Assembly (NCBI RefSeq): GCF_027943255.1
Contig: NC_072894.1
Span: 132,237,601-132,301,600, forward strand
Reading direction: 5' to 3'
Length of the DNA: 64,000 nucleotides
Source of the DNA: Anastrepha obliqua
Taxonomy: Eukaryota > Arthropoda > Insecta > Diptera > Tephritidae
The notes under the pieces were generated by a model. It searched no databases, was not told the origin of the DNA, and saw only the letters and a list, made by a program, of their open reading frames with translations. The translations under genes and the position numbers were made by a program. This document shows positions 42,884-54,724 of this stretch, in pieces; position 1 is the first letter of the stretch; the number at the start of each line of letters is the position of its first letter.

Positions 42884-45649
42884 GTAAGTAGACGAGCATT
42901 TAAGTATTTATGCACACATGTATGTATATATGAACATATGTATGTATGTGCATGCATTTGTCAATATTTGTGCTGTTGTGAATACATTTTTGCGGGCGGT
43001 GAGAGGTGGTAAGAGCAGTACATTTTTACTGCTGCTGTCATTAGCTGCTGCCACTTTTTTAATATTCGTACTGTTGCTTTGTAGGGTTTTGTTGGGGCTG
43101 TCGATATTCCATTCTGTTTGTTTATTTCATTTTCATTTTTGTTACATTTGCCTTGTTTTTTGTTTTATTATATATTATGTATATGCATCTCTGTACTCTC
43201 CACTAATGCTCGATTGCGCTTACTTTCGTCAGCATGTCTGTCTATCTATGTACATATGTATGTGCATATATGCTTTTGTTGCTGCTATTGTATTAGTGGT
43301 TTGACTTGTTCACATTATGCTGATGAGCTGTACAACCGAAGGTGTGAGCTGTCTGTTAACGTTGACTGTGCGTTCGTAGTACGTGTGCCGTGTGTATGTG
43401 TGCCTGTTTCGTGCTCCGTTGCCGTCGTGTATTGAGCGTGCCGAGTGTTGTGTGTACCTTATTGCGCTGCAATGTTGGAGCTTGAAGCTCTGTCACCACA
43501 GCTGCTGCTGCTTTTCAGTGCCATATGATTCGTTCATTGTTTTTGTTGTAGTGTTAACTTTAGTCGTAGAATGCATGATCGACGTCGCGCAACTTTGCGA
43601 CACATTACTAACCCAGTAAGAAATGGATTAGATTACTTGCCATGACTCGCCTGCAAGTACTGCTGGAGCGAGAACAGGAAGCAAATGCCCAAAATTAGTA
43701 AATTTGATATTAAGTTTTTTGTGTTAAATTAGAAAAACAGAGTTACAAGTAAGCTAGCGAGCAACTTCAGTTCTTCAGAGGATACTCGAAATATGAATAA
43801 ATAGTATTTCTCGGTCACCAATAAAAAAACGAAAACAAATACTTAATTGAGACCAAAATTTTGTATCTAATAATACACCTAAGAACTTCTCAACACATGG
43901 CAATAAATTAGCGTCCAAAAATAACAAAACTGGCATTGAGTTACATATTGAACTTAAATATGAGTAGTACACAACTGAGGAACTTTTAGATCCATTCTCG
44001 CGTGTATTCTTGCAAAGCGTACTAGCATCATTTTTTCTCCTCAATCTCCATTAAACAATGTAAACCTTCCCATTCCCGGCGTGGCATAATATTTTAAGTT
44101 CCTGCATTTCTCAGACAACTTCAAGCAGTTCAGCTCACATTTTACAAGAAACGCAGGCAAACCAGCATTTTAGGAAGCCAATTTTGTGGGTATCAGACTG
44201 AAATGTATTACACATGGCCGTGTGTTTATCTTGCGAGCGTGTAAGGCAAGATTTTTTTCGCAAAACTACCCACGATGTAGGCTGACATACTATATTTATT
44301 CTTCCCTTATATTAAAAATACATAAATTGAACTCATAAGCACTTTTTTAGATCGAGTTAATAAGTCCACTGGAATGGGATCTAAACATTTTGTCTACATC
44401 GATAAAAGTTTGAACTCGAGTAGAAATTTTCACATAACAATTTTCAAATTGAGTTAAGCCTCAGGTCAGCTCTTTGAAGTAAAGTTAAAATAAAGGGTGT
44501 TTTGTAAAAATTAATGAAAATAGAAGTATGTCATTCTGTATTTAACTCGCTTTAGTTTTCAATATGTGTTAGCCATTTATGCCTTTTGCTATTTATGTGC
44601 TAAATATAGAATACAATAAATAATTAAAACATAATAAAGATGTGACCACTAACGCAGAATTCTGGTAGTACGTTTTAATTTTTTATTTCTTGTTTTTAAA
44701 CTTCATCATGAGAAAAATGTAACCCATGAATAACGTTTTGACGTTTTCGGGTCATAAAAACTTGAACAACTTTGTATACAAGTATACAACTATTATGCCT
44801 CTATTGAAGCCTCCCTTCTTACAGTTCTTCCATGTGTTCGATCTTTTCAAGCTTCAAATAATTACCCACAAAAGCAGTTGACGAAAATACAAAACCAACT
44901 AAAAACTTAACTCCACATTAATACTTTCGACAATCTGATAAAGAAAATTCTTCTTTCCGCCGAATAAATTCATTTCAAATCTGCACATTAAAATTTGATT
45001 TCACTGCTGCACCGAAATTGCGCTACAAATACATATTTCCAGGCAGGCATTTGCTGTGTGATTTTCAACGGAATGCGCGCTTTACGGCATTCGCTGCTGT
45101 CAAAAACGTCTGCGCTGGCAGCGCTGGCACAACTTGGCCTGCAGTTGCTGATAAGCTTACGGCAACAAATTCGCTTTGCTGTGTGCGTGCGGCTATCGAT
45201 GCATGTGCTTAAGTTTTGCTGTGTGTATGCGTGCGTTTAATTCTCAGTACCAAATCACACTAAAGCTGATGCAACAACAGCTACAAAAATGAATGCAAAA
45301 ACAACAATAACCAAAGCCAAAGCATTGGCATGCGGGTACTACGCTGTTGAACTTGTAGTCACAATCAGTGCTGTGGCTGGTTTTTCGTATTTTTTTCATT
45401 TTCTTTGTTTTCTTTTTATTTTTATTTTTATTTCTTTTTTTTTCATTTATAAAATTTCTATATTAATATGCATGACATTGTGTCTGGTGCTGTTGTTGTT
45501 GCAACAACTAAGTATGTGTTTTTATTTTATTTAATTTTTGTTGTTGTTGCTGCCCCTGTGCAACAAAGCAACAAAAGCTTATTTACATTTGCTTTTTGAT
45601 TTTCTGTTAGAGCGAGAGCTTGACATGTTCAACTGGTTTTCACTTGCAG
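42884..45649 (+). other. Intron 1 of the MADF-BESS gene (2766 bp)
   Basis: Bounded by GTAAGT and TTTTCACTTGCAG. Contents are AT-rich with TGTATGTATATGAACATATG-type simple sequence near the donor and T-rich/CAA patches. At about 44479-44520 a TAAAGGGTGTTTTGTAAAAA motif vaguely resembles a rosa tip, but without transposase. No additional coding exon is recognised. Confidence 0.75.
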
Positions 45650-45793
45650 GCGCGGTCCACAGCAGCAGCGGGCGCGGCAGGTATCCACGGAGCTGGCGCT
45701 GCCAACTCTGTCACAGCCACTGCCGCCGATTACGATGCCGATATACAAAGCTTTTGTTGCAACATCAGCGCAGACGATGTGAAAACTGAAATT
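45650..45793 (+). CDS. MADF-BESS gene, coding exon 2 (48 codons)
   Basis: Acceptor CACTTGCAG at 45649 and donor ATT/GTAAGT at 45793; both joins are phase 0, so the exon could be skipped without shifting frame. Translation: an Ala/Gly-rich start (ARSTAAAGAAGIHGAGAANS), then a less repetitive part, DYDADIQSFCCNISADDVKT. The clean boundaries and the matching phase on both sides make it a convincing exon. Its function is unknown. Confidence 0.82.
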
Positions 45794-45903
45794 GTAAGTT
45801 GTGCGACCGTAGCGATTTCTCTCAGCTTCATCCGGCAACCGAATGACTAATTCCACACATTTCACTCCTGCCCTTTTCTTCTTCTTTCTTCTCCCACATG
45901 CAG
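45794..45903 (+). other. Intron 2 of the MADF-BESS gene (110 bp)
   Basis: Short intron with donor GTAAGTTG and a strong polypyrimidine tract (CCCTTTTCTTCTTCTTTCTT) before CCCACATGCAG. Confidence 0.85.
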
Positions 45904-46680
45904 ATCGAAGGTGACACTGGTGAACTAGTCATGCTCGAACAACAACAACAACAACTACAACAGCAGCAGCAACAACACCATCAGCAGCAACACCCACGTC
46001 CGTGCAGCGTCACTCCACTTACAGCCTCAGCAGTGAACTACTACAAACTGCCACCAATGGCTGAATTGCCAATGTCTTCCAGTGTAGGTGGACGCAAACG
46101 TAAACTGCTTGGCCTGCACGTTGATACTGCCTCGCCATCCAAGCAGCCCGTACTGGGGCTACAACAACACTTACAGCAACACCTACAATTGCAACAGCAA
46201 CAGCAACACCAGCACCAACAACAGCAGCACACGCAGACGCAACATTCCAACGCACAAGCGAGCTCCAAGTCGCGCGAGCGTGAGCTGATGTCCGCTGGGG
46301 TTGGCGGCGCGCTAGCTTTCGCCGCCGCAGGCAATAATCATAGTCAAAATAGCAACAACAACAACGGCAATAATCTTAACAGTAATGGCAGCAACAGCAA
46401 TTTGCACAATCAAAGTTCCAATCAAAATCCAAAAGCTAACACCAACAATCAAAGCAATGCTGGCAGCAGCAGCAGCAACAACAACAACACACAAACCCCG
46501 AACGATGAGTATGGTGTTTTCGGCGAATACGTAGCCATCACCATACGCAAGCTGAAGACCCCGAAGGCAAAGATTGTCATAAAGCATCTCATCAACAATC
46601 TGTTGTATGAGGCTGAACTGGGCAAGTACGACCACGGCATGCCATCGTCCAAAGAACCACCGCAATTGTATAAGATGTGA
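45904..46680 (+). CDS. MADF-BESS gene, terminal exon with BESS motif
   Basis: Phase-0 start IEGDTGELVMLEQ, then polyglutamine tracts (45937-45990 and 46161-46240), a basic GGRKRKLL patch that could be a nuclear signal, and an Asn/Ser-rich tract (about 46333-46500). The C-terminal block YGVFGEYVAITIRKLKTPKA followed by KIVIKHLINNLLYEAELG fits the BESS pattern. That is two amphipathic helices with the invariant-type Leu/Ile spacing, used for protein-protein contacts in MADF-BESS regulators. The stop TGA is at 46678-46680. The combination of N-terminal MADF and C-terminal BESS is what defines the family. Confidence 0.88.
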   Translation: MEGDTGELVMLEQQQQQLQQQQQQHHQQQHPRPCSVTPLTASAVNYYKLPPMAELPMSSSVGGRKRKLLGLHVDTASPSKQPVLGLQQHLQQHLQLQQQQQHQHQQQQHTQTQHSNAQASSKSRERELMSAGVGGALAFAAAGNNHSQNSNNNNGNNLNSNGSNSNLHNQSSNQNPKANTNNQSNAGSSSSNNNNTQTPNDEYGVFGEYVAITIRKLKTPKAKIVIKHLINNLLYEAELGKYDHGMPSSKEPPQLYKM

Positions 46681-47650
46681 TGCAAGGACGCCAGGTTGAA
46701 CGCGACGACGCCGTTGCCCCGCACAGTTGTTCCGCCATGGTTCAACTCATCTAACACAACTGCTTTCGCAATTGACTGCAATAAAGTAAAGGTGGAAACA
46801 GTTGGCGCCAATGAAGATGAAGTTGAAGGCAGGACGGAATTGTAAAAAGAGTAGCTGCAGGGGCCACTGCTGTGGTTGGCCAACACCTGGACACTAGTCA
46901 TAGTTGAAGCGAAACAATGTAAAGCAGAATAAACTACAGTAGAGCAAAGTATAGTAAAGTGAAAGAAGGTGAAGTGAAGTCGAAGTGAAACGCAGTGCAG
47001 GAAGTAATGAAATATGAAAAGTTAAGCAAATCGCAGCAGAGCAGCAAATGAATGCGTTCTATTCAGGGAATTAAAGGAAATAATGTGAATTTGAAAAGAA
47101 AAACAAAAGCAAACATAAAAAACATAACATAAACATAGAATTGTAGAACAAAGAAGTACATAAAAATATAGCAAATGCTTTTAGTGAATGGGAAATGCGA
47201 AATGGAAAGCGTTAGATAATGGAAAACGTACGGGAATCGCAGAAGCGGGAAAGATGAGAGAATAAAAAGAAACACACACACAGCAACATACCATACAATT
47301 TTACTACTTTATATACATTAAACTCAGGTGCCTTTTTGATAGTCAAATAAGTTGTTATTAAATATATACTTTATTGTATTTATCTTTATATATATATATA
47401 CTTACTATGTGTATATGTAAATATGTTCATATGTATTGACATACCTGCATATAGAAATAAAAAACAAAAACAAAAAAACGTTGCAAGGAAATGTGCAAAT
47501 AAAGCAAAGCAAAGCAAAATATTTACTAAATGAATTGATAAAAAACTACTTAATTTTAATTTTATATTTTATTTTATTTTACTTACAATATTTGTACAGA
47601 ATGTACCTTTTAAATTGAAATGTTGAAAATTGCTAAATAAAGTAACAAGG
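46681..47650 (+). other. Probable 3' untranslated region with polyadenylation signals
   Basis: AT-rich sequence after the stop. AATAAA hexamers occur at about 46930, 47456, 47498 and 47636, the last followed by sequence with no more gene-like character. An AAAGCAAAGCAAAGCAAA mini-repeat lies near 47499-47520 and a TATATATATATA run near 47387-47400. Which signal is used cannot be told. Confidence 0.5.
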
Positions 47651-48290
47651 AATTAAAGCAAATTCGTTTTTCATTGCTAAAACTGGATGCATATGTATGT
47701 GTGTGCGTATATACTTGCATTATATAAGGAAAATGTTCCGGACCGCCGCGCAACAGAATGTTCTTTGCATTTTTTCCGAACAGCGTTGAGTTGTTGATAA
47801 ACACTATGAGAGGTACGAGGCGTGTTCCTCAAATAACGGCACTGACGCTGCTTCAAAGGAATACTGAATACCATATCGAGCGATCCTAATATTTTGGACA
47901 TGGTTTTAAATCTTTCTGAGAATTGGTTTAGCCTGAAGCCTACAATCAAGTAAACAGAAAATTCAAAAAAAAAATTGAATAAAATTCAGATTTATTTATG
48001 CTAAAAATTTTGATATGCGTTTTTCTAAATCAAATATCTACGGTTTTTTAACATTAATATAATGTTTTTATTTTTTAGATTTATTTAATGCTACAAATTT
48101 TGGTATGAAGTTTTTTAAAGATGAATATTTTTGGTTTTTTTAACATTAATATGCATTTTAATTTAATTGTTTAGGATTGAATACACTTGTAAAAATATAA
48201 TTTAATATTAAATACAAATATCAATATTAAATGAAAATGGAAAAATAAGAGCTTTAAGTAGAAATTAAATTAAACTGAAACAAGCAAAAA
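47651..48290. other. Spacer with a possible mariner tip
   Basis: TACGAGGCGTGTTCCTCAAA at about 47814-47833 resembles the CGAGG tip of the mariner at 15987, but no transposase is recognisable beside it. The rest is very AT-rich. Confidence 0.3.
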
Positions 48291-48294
48291 TTAA

Positions 48295-49011
48295 GGGGAC
48301 AGATACCTGTAAACGTCCATATTTTCACTGATTTTCATTAAAATTATTTAAAACGAAGAAGTCAATATATTTTTTTCAAAATTGGCGTACAGTTTATAAA
48401 TAAAGTTTAAAATAATATAAAATGTTTAATAATTTAAAATGGCGGATGTACACTCAATTCTTCCAGGAAGGTCTCAGCGGGGCTTCTCAATCGGCGGACA
48501 TTGTAGCATCGGCGTCAGTGACCTGAATACAAAAAACCAAACATTTTTTTGTTTATTAATATCATAATTTCTATATGAATTAAAAAAAATAGAAAAACCA
48601 AAATCGCGAAATAAAATGCTTCAAAAACAAAAATTGATTTAGGAGCGAATTTTCCTACTATTTTCGCTTCGAAAAACTTTTGAAAACTTGTAAATTCACA
48701 TAGAAAGTAATATCATAGAAAAGATGTGTGCGAAATTTCAGGGAGATCAATAACTTTTCGAGTTATCGTGTACGCCAATTCGAAAAATATAGTTTTGAGA
48801 AAAACGCGTCTAAAGTTTGAATACAACGTAACCAAACCTCTCCCAGCGCTCGAACGCAAAGAATAGAGTTGTCACGGTTGACGATCAATAATATACAATA
48901 AGAAATACTTAAATTTACGTTCGAAAAATTTTTTGACATATTCTTAAAGGATTATATTAACATTTTATAAAAAAAAAAATTTTTCGCGAAATTTTACAGG
49001 TATCTGTCCCC
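48295..49011. mobile_element. TTAA-flanked MITE, copy A (717 bp)
   Basis: TTAA stands at 48291-48294 and 49012-49015. Perfect 19-bp terminal inverted repeats: GGGGACAGATACCTGTAAA at the left and its reverse complement at 48993-49011. No coding frame. A TTAA target is typical of piggyBac-like elements, so this is possibly a piggyBac-mobilised MITE; that class assignment is inference. Confidence 0.85.
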
Positions 49012-49015
49012 TTAA

Positions 49016-49785
49016 AATAGATTGCAGGCAACTCCCATCAAGTTCGAATTCAGTATAGAAAATCTTGACTGGCCTCATCCGCCATTACCGCTCAGAGAAT
49101 TAATACTTAATTAAGGTTAAGCACTACCGGCACTACCTACTCAGCATTCACACGAACAGAACTCACATAGCTGCTGATATCACTGAAACACGGACAGAGA
49201 CACGGAGGCTTCTGAAATCATGAATAGCTTTTGTTTTTTAGTATAAAGTGAAAAAGTTGGTCAGAATGAGAGTTTGCCTGTCTGAATAGTTGAAATATAA
49301 CTCGGTCAGGAGTTAAGAATTACACGCACTAAAAAAACATGCTGTTGTTATTATATATTCCAATTCTCAACGAGGCATCTGTTTTCTAACATACATACAC
49401 ACAACACGGCTATGATCACAGGGCGAAAGTGCAAAAAAATTACGTAAAATAACTTTCAGATTATATGACCATATTTTACACAGACAGTTGCAGAAGAGAA
49501 ACAGAGCGTCATTAGCGAAACAGTAACCTAAATGTGGCATCTTCATCAGTCTAAACTCCAATCAAAATCCAAAATACAGCAACAGCAGCACTAATCACAA
49601 TTCTAGCAGAAGCGGCAGCACAACAAAAACTCATCAGCTTGGTTTGCTAAAGAACTCACCTGAACACTTTGAAGTTCTCACTAAAAAGTTTTTGAGACGT
49701 GTCTATGCTTAGGTGATTTTCCTTCATTCATAGCGAGAAACTGGGTATCGCAGAAATCTTACTTGAGTCGATCTTACTGTGAAGT
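49016..49785. other. Intergenic DNA, nothing recognised
   Basis: Ordinary AT-rich sequence between two repeats, no domain or simple repeat of note. The 64-codon minus-strand frame at 49367-49561 has no recognisable domain. Confidence 0.35.
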
Positions 49786-49789
49786 TGTT

Positions 49790-50206
49790 TTTGTTAATGC
49801 AGCATAAACATCCCCCATACATATGCGGAGAATGCTGCTGAAGTGACAGTCTTTGGCTGGATATAAATCCGGGTCGTTCCGATAACGTAGAGCCGACTGT
49901 CGTGGGAAGTATTTTACTTTGCAGTATTTTACTTAACTATTTTTAGGGATACCGAATTCCGATAAGGATCTTCCAATACCCGTTCTGCACAATTCTATCA
50001 ATGCGGCTTTCAATGTGACTCTGGAACCTCTAAGCACTTTCTTATGTATAGCGCAGAATAGCAGGCGACTCTACTTTACCGGAACGACCAGGATTTCCCA
50101 AGACAGTCGGAACGACCCGGAATTATATCCAGCTAAGGGTTGTCACCTTAGCAGCATTGACCGTATATGTATGAGAAATGTTTATGCTATTACAACAACA
50201 ACAACA
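49790..50206. repeat. Inverted pair of a dispersed repeat (foldback-like)
   Basis: The left arm (49797-49906) reads GCAGCATAAACATCCCCCAT, AATGCTGCTGAAGTGACAGT, GGCTGGATATAAATCCGGGT and CGTTCC. The right arm (50085-50196) carries the reverse complement order: GGAACGACC, ACCCGGAATTATATCCAGCT, TTGTCACCTTAGCAGCATTG and GAAATGTTTATGCTATTACA, followed by an AACAACAACAACAA run. The arms are diverged (small substitutions) and separated by about 180 bp. Single copies of the same repeat are at 14480 and, weakly, 36115. Confidence 0.65.
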
Positions 50207-50284
50207 ATCAGGATTTGCACCAAGCCAAGTCCTGTCACACTATGGAGAATGTTTATGCAGCTATTGTACAATAACGATAACTAA

Positions 50285-50700
50285 ATGACTCTTCAACTAC
50301 TCTGACAAGATCCAGGACAAAACGCATTTACAACTGCTGGACCGGACAATATGCAGACAGGCACTAAACGATATTCATCAGGAGGTTCTTACCACCTTCC
50401 TAAACTCCCGACCTCTGAATGCCGTTATCGGAGTCCAACCACCACCAATTGCAGACGAAGAGCTCCGGCTACCCCGCGAAACCCGCGTTACTTTGGCTCA
50501 ATTACGTTCTGGATACTGTAGCAGGTCAAACCCCTACTTATCCAGAATCGATCCCGACATACCCAATATAAATACGTCCAGCATGTGAAGGTACCCCTCA
50601 CGATACTAACCACCTATTCACAAGCCCTCTCAAATCCGAAAAAGTCGATGAGCTTCTCACCCGTCTTCGGAGAGTTTATCGTAAAGGCTAACTTTTTTGG
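50285..50700 (+). mobile_element. Jockey-like element 3' fragment
   Basis: The plus-strand frame reads LNSRPLNAVIGVQPPPIADE, then ELRLPRETRVTLAQLRSGYC and SRSNPYLSRIDPDIPNI. The same words occur in the minus-strand copy at 52917-53426, so the two are one family. The zinc-knuckle part after this is frameshifted. It ends with AAATAAAATAAAA-like sequence (50705-50718). Confidence 0.72.
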
Positions 50701-52914
50701 AAGCTAAATAAAATAAAATTTCTCAACCCATTTTATCGTTAAGCCAAAAATCTAAAAACACCAAATTCCGCAACTTGGCTTTTCGTAATCCTTCCAGTCC
50801 ACCGGCGTGCGTGTTAGATCAGTCTGATATAGTGAAAAGGCGTGAGTGGGGGTAAGATATTCTCTGAAAAACAAAAATCTCTCATCAAAGTTTGTACACC
50901 GTCTCAAGGAAACTATGGGAGGAATCGCATGCTATGCACGTATTTCGTGCAACCATTTCCTGTGAGTTTCCAAAATCTTAGGCAGCTCAAGTTTTAATGA
51001 ATTTAAATAGCATTTCTGCTTCCAAAACAATTCAGCTTTTAATTTTACTGCCAACAAGTAATCATCAAATTGCCGCATTTTCATACGCCTGGGCGTACAC
51101 GAAGAAAATTAAAAACTTTTTCATGTCTTTAGTCAACACTGGAATGCCCATTGACCCAAGTCACTGCAATTTAGGTTATTATGCAGTTAGATAGGCACAT
51201 ACATATATATTTATATATATGTAAGCATTTGCTCAAGCACTTGGCTAAGGGCAACGTTTTTATGTGTGTAATAAAAATTAATTACAAAACAGGAAATTTC
51301 TATGAAGGATGTGGAAATGAGTACAAGAAACGGCAGCAATAGTAACGAATAATGACCGTAATATTTGCAACCCTTCTTCAATGCACGGCACGAAAGCAAT
51401 TACATATGTACATACGTACATACATACACTCATACATGCATACGTAATAAAAACAATATGTGAAGCAAACCATCAGTGCACCAAAACAATTTCAAATTGA
51501 AATGGCGAATGTAAATGAAGTAAATAAAAAAGTTGGTGGGTGCCAAAAGGCAGCGAAAGGGGGGGAGGAGAGCTTAGGAAGCTACAAAGAATAATAATTT
51601 TTATGCGTGGCTGCGTGTCTGCGTATACCCTTCCCAGTCGGTTGCACGTGTGTGAGGATGTCGTTACAGCCGCGATTTCCTGTGTATGTATGTATGTATG
51701 TATGTATTAACATCCGCTTCCGGCCATTAAAGTAAAGTAAAATTAGGAATTGTGTTACGGTTTTTTGAATATAAATAAACATGTTGCAGGAAGCAACACA
51801 CATACATATGCATATCTCCAAATATTAAAATACGAGCTGAGGTATGTATGTAGGCATACAATATATGTGTAATATGTGTATGTGTGTGGGTACATACCGG
51901 CGCCTTTCTTTATACCAAATTCTGACAATAAGCATCTACTAGGCTTAAGTCGGTGCATACTCACCCATAGATGCAGATATGAGTCCCATGTGTGAGGTGA
52001 TCAAAATACCAGCATTAACTGGAAGTTATAAAATAAAATAAAAAAAACCATGGAGATTTGACAATAAAATTGAAATAATTTCAGAAATGCTCAAATATTG
52101 AAATGCTCGCCCCTGCCAACATTTCAACTCCCCATGGGAAGGGCTATAATTGACCCAACTTTAGCGCAAAAATGTGCCTAGAAAGAATGTAAAGATATGT
52201 GCACCCTCTATGCAAAAAGAACTCAACTTGTAATAAATTAACCAACTCTTTACTCTTCGCAATAAATTCAGTGCTTTTTTATACCCAAAATGCGAAATCA
52301 TTTGAGTTTGGCGTTTGTTTCTATTTTTAATTTGAAGCTACCAAAACTGTAAGTTAAAAATTAGTGAATTATTGAACCAATTTTTTTTTTTTAATTAATA
52401 TTTGACATATGTATTTATAAATATCACATTTTAATTAGAAGAGGCTAGAAAATAACAGCAAGAAAAAACTAAAACTCCGAGACTAGAGAACAAAAACATG
52501 CTAACTCAAGTTACGAAAATGGTAATCTGCTCTCACTGAGCACCAAGTGAGCTAGTGTGACGACACAAAAATCAACTGATAATGTCAAATTCTCTGAGAG
52601 CAAAATAACGGGCACGTTAGGCAGCACCTCTTTTTCTCTCCATCGTTTAGTCGTACTACTAGATAACTGCAGCTATTGTACTGCGCTCTTAAAATGGTTT
52701 TCAAGTTAAATGCTGTATCAGCACCTATAAATTCCGCAGATTTTGTCTCAGAGACAACTAAGTTTTTTGTGGAGGGCTGTACTTTGAGACACAAAGTTAA
52801 AACAGAAATGTCGAGTTGCACAACCTATAATAAGACCTAAAATCGTAACTGTGGAACTTTTAAGTCGGAATGTATCGAAACTCTGACGGGGCGGAGATAA
52901 TCTGGTTCAGATTT
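50701..52914. other. Intergenic DNA with simple repeats
   Basis: Contains ACATATGTACATACGTACAT at about 51402-51424 and a TATG tandem at 51681-51706. No coding exon is recognised; the frames at 51582-51964 are translations of the ACAT-type repeats. Confidence 0.4.
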
Positions 52915-53640
52915 AATTAACCGAAAACCTCCAGAATAGTGTTATTGTTATTGTTGCTCTTGGTATTGTTCTTGTTGTAGCACTTAAACACCTGGAAACG
53001 TTTGATGGATTGGGTCCAAAGGGCGATGGGTGATAGATGAGTGGGCTCGAGAGGGCACGTGAATAGGTGGTTAGTGTCGTGCCAGGTATCTTCGCATGCC
53101 AGACATACATATATATTGGGTGTGTCGGTGTCGATTCTGGATAGATAAGAGTTTAACCTGCTGCACCATGCAGAACGTAATGGGTCAAAGTTACGCTGGT
53201 ATCGCGACGTAGCTGAAGCTCTTCGTCTACAATAGGTGGTGGCTGAACTCCGATGACAGCGTTCAGAGGTCTTGAGTTCAGGAAGGTGGTAAGTATCTCC
53301 CATGTCTGATTGTCGTTTAGTGCATGCGTTAATACTGTCCAATCCAATAGTTGCAGTCGTTTTGGTCCTGAATCTTGTCGGTATTATCAAAGAGATGCCT
53401 CCTGCCTCGCCTGGGAGGTGGCTCATGTGGAAATTGCTTGCTGAGCATTTGACTGTGCTCCTTGACCTGGAGCTTGTAAGCCACGTTATGATGAAGGTGT
53501 TGCTGGAGGGACATCAGGAAGCATCCCATGACTGTCCTGATAGCAGTATTTTGAATGCGAATCACTAGCACCAGGCGACCAGACGCGCGCAGCGTTGTTT
53601 AGAACCAACCGGCCAATGTCGCCAGCAAGGTCTCTTTATC
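52915..53640 (-). mobile_element. Jockey-like element 3' end, 5'-truncated
   Basis: Minus-strand frames give the end of the reverse transcriptase protein. First comes LNSRPLNAVIGVQPPPIVDE (53347-53153). The zinc-knuckle domain follows with SAWCSRLNSYLSRIDTDTPN, CLACEDTWHDTNHLFTCPLE (CCHC) and ALWTQSIKRF. A run of AAC triplets forms the 3' tail (to 52917), so the true 3' end is present. The upper part (53500-53640) overlaps in sequence with the lower part of the jockey fragment at 17622. Stops and frame changes are present. Confidence 0.8.
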
Positions 53641-54720
53641 TCTGCAATATTTTTTGGCTAATTTTCTAAGAAATATTCCTAAAAATTTTGATATATGTCC
53701 TAAATAACATTCTAAAATGGAAGCAAAAATGTCGTTTGACAACATTTTTTTTATCGGGACAGACTAGCAAGTACAGCACTCAGACACAATTAAATCCGCT
53801 GTACTGCACTCGATTCCCTTTGACAACTGCGCAAAAGCATTTAAAATTGCGATGCGAAGAAAAGTTCGAATTTAATGATAAAAAAAGTATTTATCACAGA
53901 ATATGAACGATTGTTTGTTCGGTTTTTTTAGCAATCAAGGGTGTACTTTCATATAAATATATGTATTAGTATGTGTGCGTACGTATTTATTTGCTTATAT
54001 TACATACACATATGTACATATAAGGCGCACCTTCAAATATTCATTAATTCACAAAAAAGTGAAATATTTAACTTTGCAACAATAAAAGTTCGCATTTTAG
54101 TGCTTTTCCCAGCTGCCAATTAACTTTTCAATCATAAAAATTGCGCAAAAATCCGTATAAAAGGTAATTTTACAACTCGTATGTATGCACATAGAGATAG
54201 AATTTTGTGCGGTTGGCATTGGTGTGCCAGGCAGATGTACGTGTGTATGTGTGTATTATAATATTATAAATGTGTGGGTATGAATGCATTTCCATGTGTT
54301 GACGTTGGCAACTGGAAAATTAATGCTCTGAAAGGGATTACTTAACATCATAAAACTCTCGTAAATTCTCACTTAAATTTGGAAACTTTTTAGGCACAAT
54401 TTGACGTTTGTTAAATAAATGCGCCATTAATTCTTAAAATGTTATTTCATTTTTATTGTCACAAAATACAAGGATATTAAGGCCGGCGACGATTTTTAGT
54501 GTCAGTTATTTATAAATTTATTTAAATAGATATTCTTTTTGTAAAAAATTGCAAAAATTTTTTTGTTTGCAAAACTAAAAGTGAATTAAAATCTGTCAAT
54601 GACCTGTCGATGTAGTAAGCATCGTTGTGGGATATGCTGTCTATTTTTGCATATATTAATTTCAGCCATTTTTAGGGAAGAAAAGACATATCGCACAAAT
54701 CGAAAAAAGGTATCAGTCTG
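53641..54720. other. Intergenic DNA, nothing recognised
   Basis: AT-rich sequence with ACATACACATATGTACATAT near 54001-54021 and GTGTGTATGTGTGTATTATA near 54240-54260. No domain in any frame. Confidence 0.35.
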
Positions 54721-54724
54721 AACA

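Noticed and set aside
41719..42957. 412-codon open frame on the minus strand, opposite the MADF exon
   Set aside because: It is the antisense of Gly/Ala/Thr-rich codon repeats, gives Val/Ala/Pro-rich low complexity and has no domain. The plus strand has the MADF domain and correct splice sites.
47814..47950. CGAGGCGTGTTC as a complete mariner
   Set aside because: Only a tip-like word is present, with no transposase sequence and no second tip.
54478..54500. TTAAGGCCGGCGACGA as an alternative left end for MITE copy B
   Set aside because: Shares only GATATTAAGG with the right tip, while homology to copy A starts near 54725; treated as coincidence.
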